Both the position numbers and the translations under genes were made by a program. The notes beneath the pieces were generated by a model. The model did no database searches. It had not been told where the DNA came from and worked only from the letters and a program-made list of their open reading frames with translations. A stretch of 23,772 nucleotides of DNA from Mnemiopsis leidyi (lineage: Eukaryota; Ctenophora; Tentaculata; Lobata; Bolinopsidae): assembly GCA_000226015.1 (NCBI GenBank), contig JH154940.1, positions 8,235-32,006 on the forward strand, read 5' to 3'. Positions 19,357-23,772 of this stretch are shown piece by piece (position 1 is the first letter of the stretch; each line of letters begins with the position of its first letter).

Positions 19357-19839
19357 CTAGGATCCGGGGGCTGCCACTGGCAGGACAGCATCGCAACCCA
19401 CCACCCGGGTCTCCCAGTCATGCTCCCACTTCCCGCCGTTACCCTCAGGGATACACTCTGAGTCGTTGACGAGCCGCAATATGTGGCCCTTCTCATACCG
19501 ACTCTTGCAGATAATGTTTCCCTTCACTCCCCGGTTCTTCTGGCAGGTGACGCTCTTGACGAAGTAGGGGAACTTGTTGTATCGTCTCACGTAGTAGGTC
19601 TCCAGCTCGCAGATGCTCAGCTCCTTCAGCCCTTTCGTCACTCGGTAGAGGATCTCGGTTTTCTCTACCCGGTTGTGGAGGTAAGCGGGGGTCCCCGCTG
19701 AGGTGGTCATACTGGGGGTCACATAACCGTAGTAGAAGGTCACCTCTCTAGCAGGCTGCCGGGCAACTTTGTTTCTCCGCACGTGTCGCGCGGCCCGCCT
19801 CCTTCTCCGTCCTGGCTCTGCCCCGTCGTATCCAGGGAC
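19357..19839 (-). CDS. Ligand gene last exon: basic cleavage region and cysteine domain
   Basis: 161 codons including the stop, starting VPGYDGAEPG after the acceptor gacctccccag. Cysteines lie at exon residues 77, 99, 111, 129 and 149. Clearly richer in G+C than the flanking intron. The antisense frame 19483-19701 is its shadow. Confidence 0.85.
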   Translation of the reverse strand, partial: VPGYDGAEPGRRRRRAARHVRRNKVARQPAREVTFYYGYVTPSMTTSAGTPAYLHNRVEKTEILYRVTKGLKELSICELETYYVRRYNKFPYFVKSVTCQKNRGVKGNIICKSRYEKGHILRLVNDSECIPEGNGGKWEHDWETRVVGCDAVLPVAAPGS

Positions 19840-21740
19840 CTGGGGAGGTCGGGGTTAGCTGCATGTTTCAGAGGAAAGTGCAAAGTTCGTTTTAATTTTT
19901 CATGCTTTTCTGTCACAGTCGAAAAAAACCCAAGGATGTGGTCAAATTTGCAGATAGGGTGGGTAAATAATTAGGCAAATACGTATAGATGTGCCAAGAC
20001 TGGGAGAATGAGGTCAAAGGCGTCTAAATTTGAGGAAAAAAACCGTTCAGATATAAGATAAGCAAGTATGGTCTATGAAAACTAATTTCCCATAAATTGA
20101 ACCTGTTTGAATTTCGGGGTTGGGGGCCGTCTTAAATTGTAAGCGTTTCGTGTTGATAGCTGATAGCAACTCCTTATCTTATTTTTCTTATCTTGCTTCT
20201 GATAATCCTATGTCAACATGTCGGGTCGAGAGTAGTTTAAGTATGTGACAATTCTGGACATTGTCGCAAGCCACGCTCGTGCCAAACAATCGTTTCAGTA
20301 TATGTCGATATGAAGCCATGGTGTTGATATCGTATACATTATCAAATTATGCCAGAATTCAATAAGGCTAGGAATGCAGCCAAAAGATAAAAGACGCATT
20401 CCATCAGGCTTTCCAAGATAACATTGCTCGTGTGCCTTAGCAGGTTCTATTCCACGAAGAATTTGCTTATGATAGTCATTCGAACAATTAAAATTATGAT
20501 TATGATTGATCAGCTTTCAAAAATAGATGATTTTAAACTGATTTTATCTCAATTATCCCAGTTTATGATTTGCATATTTTTTATTGGGTCAGAAACCATA
20601 ACCTTTGTTGGGACTGATATGTATGATTATGTTTCTCTTTGACTTTAGGCGTAAAAGTCATACAAGTTTAAACAAGAAGCATCAGGCATAATGAAAAATC
20701 TATTTATAATAAAGTTTGCAGTCAAGAATAACAATGAATAACTAAGAATTACTAGAATTACTTCCAATTACTTACAATTACTTGGAATCACTCAATTACT
20801 TGGAATCGCTTACAATTACTTGGAATCACTAAAAACGGCTTAAAACGTCTGAAGGTTATTCATTAAATACTATTTTAACCGACCTGTAAGTGTGCAGCCT
20901 CGGAATTGAAGCTAATGTTTGCTTGAAGGACGTTTAGAGTCTTCTGCACTCTGATTGGCTCAATCTGGTGTTGTAGCTTCTTATATTCTTCAAGACACTT
21001 CTGGGGAACCAAGTCTTCTTCTTCGGGTACTGGGATTATTACGTCATAAAAAACTCGGCAGTCTCACGCAGTAATAACTTGAGAGGGTAACAGTATCAAA
21101 CGCTTTAGATAAATCGACAGATGCTCAGACTATCGGTCCTGAATACCTTTCTACGCCAACTACTAGACATGATATTAAAACTTGAGCACTAGGAACGGTT
21201 TAACCCGACCTGATACTTTATCATGACAGCTCACTTCCTATCAATGATGCTAACCATTTCCACTATATATCCCCCAATTTCGTTTAAAGCAGAGTGTTAT
21301 TTGTCTAAATCTCAGTGCGATTCTACACCGTTTCCAAAGGTCATAAGTTCAAACGTTCGAGACCAACGGATCCTTTCTCGATCCAGTGCGGTATTTTAAA
21401 TTCTTAACCTTCTCCCAGACATATAGCATGTTCAACCTCCAAACGTTTCAGGGCTTAGGAAAATTTAGTAACCTACTCACAGGCTTGAGAAGTTTCAAAA
21501 TAATTTTTACCACCTCAGTTAGAAAAATATGAAAATTAACCACAACAAAGTTAGGGAACTAAACTCTGAGCGAATATTCAAAACAACAGAGCATTGTATC
21601 AACTCCCTCTAATTATTAGCTGTCTAGAGCACGGTTCTCGCGCCACGCCTCAAACGATGAGGAGCAACTACGTGTGCTTGACCTTACCCGGGATAAATGA
21701 CCTGATTTTTCTCGCCCCTGTCTGCTTTTCGTCCGGGTGT
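19357..21740 (-). CDS. Secreted ligand precursor with a Trunk/PTTH-like (or IL-17-like) cysteine domain, 3' part (three exons)
   Basis: Joined exons 21740-21688, 21029-20884 and 19839-19357 encode about 227 residues in one frame with matching phases. An acidic, then charged helical pro-region with one cysteine is followed by a dense basic stretch (GRRRRRAARHVRR), a typical proprotein convertase site. A C-terminal domain of about 100 residues follows, with five cysteines: ELSIC, FPYFVKSVTC, NIICKSRYEKGHILRL, DSEC and WETRVVGC. The order 'FPxFV...C...ICK...Y...IL...W...VxxC' matches my recollection of the PTTH/Trunk/noggin-type cystine-knot group; 'VGC..LP' near the end also recalls IL-17. The usual final C-x-C is CDA here, so one knot cysteine is absent. 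The odd cysteine count would fit a disulfide-linked dimer. The signal peptide exon lies further right and was not found. Confidence 0.75.
19840..20883 (-). other. Intron of the ligand gene
   Basis: Lies between the last and middle exons. No nested gene is seen. It carries a degenerate repeat of attacttggaatc words at about 20738-20830, close to the donor of the middle exon. Confidence 0.7.
20738..20830. repeat. Degenerate attacttggaatc repeat
   Basis: About seven imperfect copies of aattactt followed by ggaatc or ccaa/acaa variants, 11-22 bases apart. Confidence 0.75.
20884..21029 (-). CDS. Ligand gene middle exon: pro-region
   Basis: 48 codons after a split first codon: PEEEDLVPQKCLEEYKKL, then QKTLNVLQANISFNSEAAHLQ. 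It is charged and helical, with one possible N-glycosylation site (NIS). Acceptor aataatcccag at 21030; donor CAG|gtcggt is unusual at position +3 but keeps frame with the last exon. Confidence 0.72.
21060..21125 (-). mobile_element. Remnant of a LINE reverse transcriptase (motif A)
   Basis: The minus-strand frame reads VDLSKAFDTV at 21118-21089, the motif A consensus of CR1/L2-like reverse transcriptases, then loses similarity. A TGA stop lies just before it. The motif differs from that of the LINE at 15040, so it derives from another element. It sits 60-90 bases upstream of the middle exon of the ligand gene. Confidence 0.5.
21688..21740 (-). CDS. Ligand gene upstream exon: pro-region
   Basis: 17 codons, HPDEKQTGARKIRSFIP, plus split codons at both ends. 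Strong donor CCGG|gtaagg. Its phase 1 end joins the middle exon as FIP-V-PEEED. The acceptor is taken as gacccaaaacag (21741); ccctaag at 21766 would add eight residues. Purine-first codons support it. Least certain of the three exons. Confidence 0.55.
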
Positions 21741-21765
21741 CTGTTTTGGGTCGCCGAGAAAATCA

Positions 21766-23060
21766 CTTAGGGCATTTAGTGGTATTTAAACACCGAAATT
21801 CGTCTTGGTAATAGGAGGGGCGCTATATTTCTAAACCACATTAAAGAGGGATGAAGAGTGTTGGTTATCCTCTCAAGGCTCAGTTGGAAACCCCAACATA
21901 AGGAATCCGTCTGATAGGAGGATATGTAGTCATCTTTTGATAGTAACATTTTGTTACAGGATCCACCTTCATATATTCTGCATTCCATATTTTAATAAAA
22001 CCGCATGAGCCACGAATTGTAAATCACGAAGAGTCACATTTCACAACGAAATGGATCGAGGAAGGTACTTTTGGGAGGGGTCACAAATATCAACCAATCA
22101 GGAGCAATTTGGAACTGCTTTTAAGCTCATCATGAATCTAAATTCGTGACCCTCCTCCCAGAAAAGCTTTTTTCTATTATTCACATCGGTGCTTGAAGTC
22201 TAGTCACTACATGGTGGACAGAGCTAAAGAATGTGAGCAAATAATTATCAATTTTCAATAGTTTGCAAGAAGTCTGCTCTTGTAATTTTCAAGTGAAATT
22301 CTTTTTTTTCAAATTTAGTACAGGTCGATTGGTCCCAGAAAGATAGTGTCCCTATACTTTATTTATACATAAAGTTAAAGTTTTGATCAGCAAACTGCTG
22401 CATGAGTAATATGCTAGATCTCGATGAGTTGAGTTATGTAATGTCCAATAAAATTGTAAATAATATTAATAGCTTATGACGATGGCCAAGTATGTGTCAA
22501 AAACGGCTGTAATAATTGATTCGGTTAGGTAATAAGGTCATGCAACTGCAGCTCAACAGCTCAACTATACTGTCACAAAATTAATGAGGTAAAATATCTG
22601 TATGGGGACAGTCTGGCGTTAATTGAAATTCTAAATTGGATCTAAAATTGTACATCAGTGATATTTACCTGGATTTATAAAGGATGCCATTGATATTTTA
22701 AAGGATGGGGACACTCTGAGCATCTATGATCTATCAAAGATAGATAGAGATCATGGTTTAAACTTTTAAAACCAATAACATTTAAGCATTTCTATACAGA
22801 CAATTTTTAGGCTCTGCTAAAACAGTTGAGCGCTAAGAATGTATGTTTATGTTTACTGCATTTTTTGCATAATTCCACCTGAAAGGAATTCGATCTGCTG
22901 GATCAAATTCCAATGGATCAATTTCTAATCTAATGTAACGCTACTTGATTGGGTTGTTTCCCATTTTGGAACTGAGGAGTTTACTTTTTACGTCCGGAAT
23001 GATCCCTTGGGGATTAGGTTGTATTCTATTGGTACACAGATTAGGTAGGATTAAATATGA
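21766..23060. other. Spacer or upstream introns of the ligand gene, no exon supported
   Basis: The missing signal-peptide exon of the ligand gene would be expected here or beyond the window. A 70-codon minus frame (21776-21988) has no hydrophobic start and is not supported. Confidence 0.5.
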
Positions 23061-23070
23061 TGTTAAAACC

Positions 23071-23195
23071 CAGATTTACCGTGCCTCTATTTACTGTGTT
23101 CCTCGATTTACCGGGCCTTCTTCCTTTCCCCCCTGATATTTCTTGATACAGTAAAACCTCTATCTACCGTACATCTATTTACCGTGCCCCTAGAT
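23071..23195. mobile_element. pogo/Tigger-like terminal repeat module and a diverged copy
   Basis: At 23147 the sequence TA CAGTAAAACCTC, followed by ctatctaccgtacatctatttaccgtgcccc, has the look of a Tc1/mariner-superfamily (pogo/Tigger-type) terminal inverted repeat with a TA target site. The stretch at 23084-23117 (ctctatttactgtg, then tcgatttaccgggcc) is a diverged copy of the same module in the same orientation. No matching opposite end or transposase is in the window, so this is a solo terminus or an element cut by the edge. Confidence 0.5.
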
Positions 23196-23597
23196 TTGCA
23201 TAGGAGTCATAAATTATTGCGTAAACTATGCTGTACATTGTATTTATTCTTTTCATGGAAAAACTTCCTTAAATGCCCGCTTCACAGCAGAAGTCACGCA
23301 CGTTTTAGTGCAGATAAAAGACAGTTTTTATGAATAAAATTGCGTACAGCAGCTACGAAAATGTTTACCCAGTGTGAAAAAGGTAAGGTCTAAAGAAATA
23401 ATTATGTTTGCCTTTGCTAGAGCGGTGAAAAGAAAACTTCAATGATCTTAAAACAAAATATACTATTTTAACTAGGTTGACACATCGATTACTGAAAGCC
23501 GTGGTCCTTTTGTGCTCAAACCAACAAAGCATTTTTGTCTGAAAAGCTTTAAGATTAATTTCTATTTTAACTACGAAGCTGGACTAACTCCCGTTAA

Positions 23598-23771
23598 CTT
23601 AGCCGCAGTCTCAATTTGGCACTCAGCCAGTTCCCCGCCTATTCCCCTTGCTATACCATGAACTTAACAACTGACCCACCCATAACTCAACAGCAGACAT
23701 ATTACCCTTTACTTTTTGTAATCGAATTTCCTGGACAATGGCTCAGCAGAACTCAATCCATCACAAATCTG
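23598..23771 (+). other. Open frame running off the right edge (58 codons), unrecognised
   Basis: After TAA at 23595-23597 a frame stays open to the window end, including TYYPLLFVIEFPGQWLSRTQ. It has no clear start or acceptor and no recognised family. Region 23196-23597 holds nothing else that I can support. Confidence 0.2.
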
Positions 23772-23772
23772 A

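Noticed and set aside
22945-23136. 63-codon plus frame
   Set aside because: Runs into the transposon-like terminal module and has no recognised product.

Overview
The window looks like nuclear DNA of an invertebrate animal. Genes are split by short GT-AG introns (about 150 to 1700 bases), exons are clearly richer in G+C than the A+T-rich introns and spacers, and the repeats are a broken non-LTR retrotransposon and many minisatellites. There is no sign of bacterial operons, ribosome binding sites or viral gene order. The phylum cannot be fixed from this sequence.

Region 1 (1-7400, minus strand) holds a complete matrix metalloproteinase gene of 12 coding exons. Every splice junction keeps frame, giving a 503-residue protein: signal peptide, propeptide with a PRCGMPD cysteine switch, furin-type site RLKRY, catalytic domain with [11 protein letters not shown] and a Met-turn, a short hinge, and a four-bladed hemopexin domain closed by two cysteines. 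Its introns are unusual. At least four carry minisatellites that start within about 20 bases of a splice site. One (39-bp unit) repeats the 5' splice site of exon 10 itself and stays in frame, so alternative donor use would add 13-residue blocks to the hemopexin domain. Introns also hold a 43-bp-arm hairpin, a telomere-like repeat and two unexplained plus-strand protein-like frames.

Region 2 (7400-14230) is mostly non-coding. It has a few weak candidate exons (8660-8924 plus; 10662-10748 and 11650-11807 minus; a one-stop frame at 12901-13134), a small CRE/E-box-like cluster, a very regular 38-bp minisatellite (13166-13423) and a degenerate ACT-rich repeat.

Region 3 (14230-16300) contains a 5'-truncated, frameshifted reverse transcriptase of a LINE, related to CR1/L2/Jockey-type elements.

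Region 4 (16300-19230) shows no gene I can support.

Region 5 (19229-21765, minus strand) holds the 3' part of a second gene: three exons in matching phase that encode a secreted, basic-site-processed precursor ending in a five-cysteine ligand-like domain. It resembles Trunk/PTTH-type cystine-knot ligands, with IL-17-type ligands as the main alternative. The signal-peptide exon was not found. A fragment of reverse transcriptase motif A lies just upstream of its middle exon.

Region 6 (21766-23772) is non-coding apart from a pogo/Tigger-like terminal repeat module near 23149, a diverged copy of it just before, and an open frame running off the right edge. The two main genes show no functional link beyond proximity: one is an extracellular protease, the other probably an extracellular ligand precursor.
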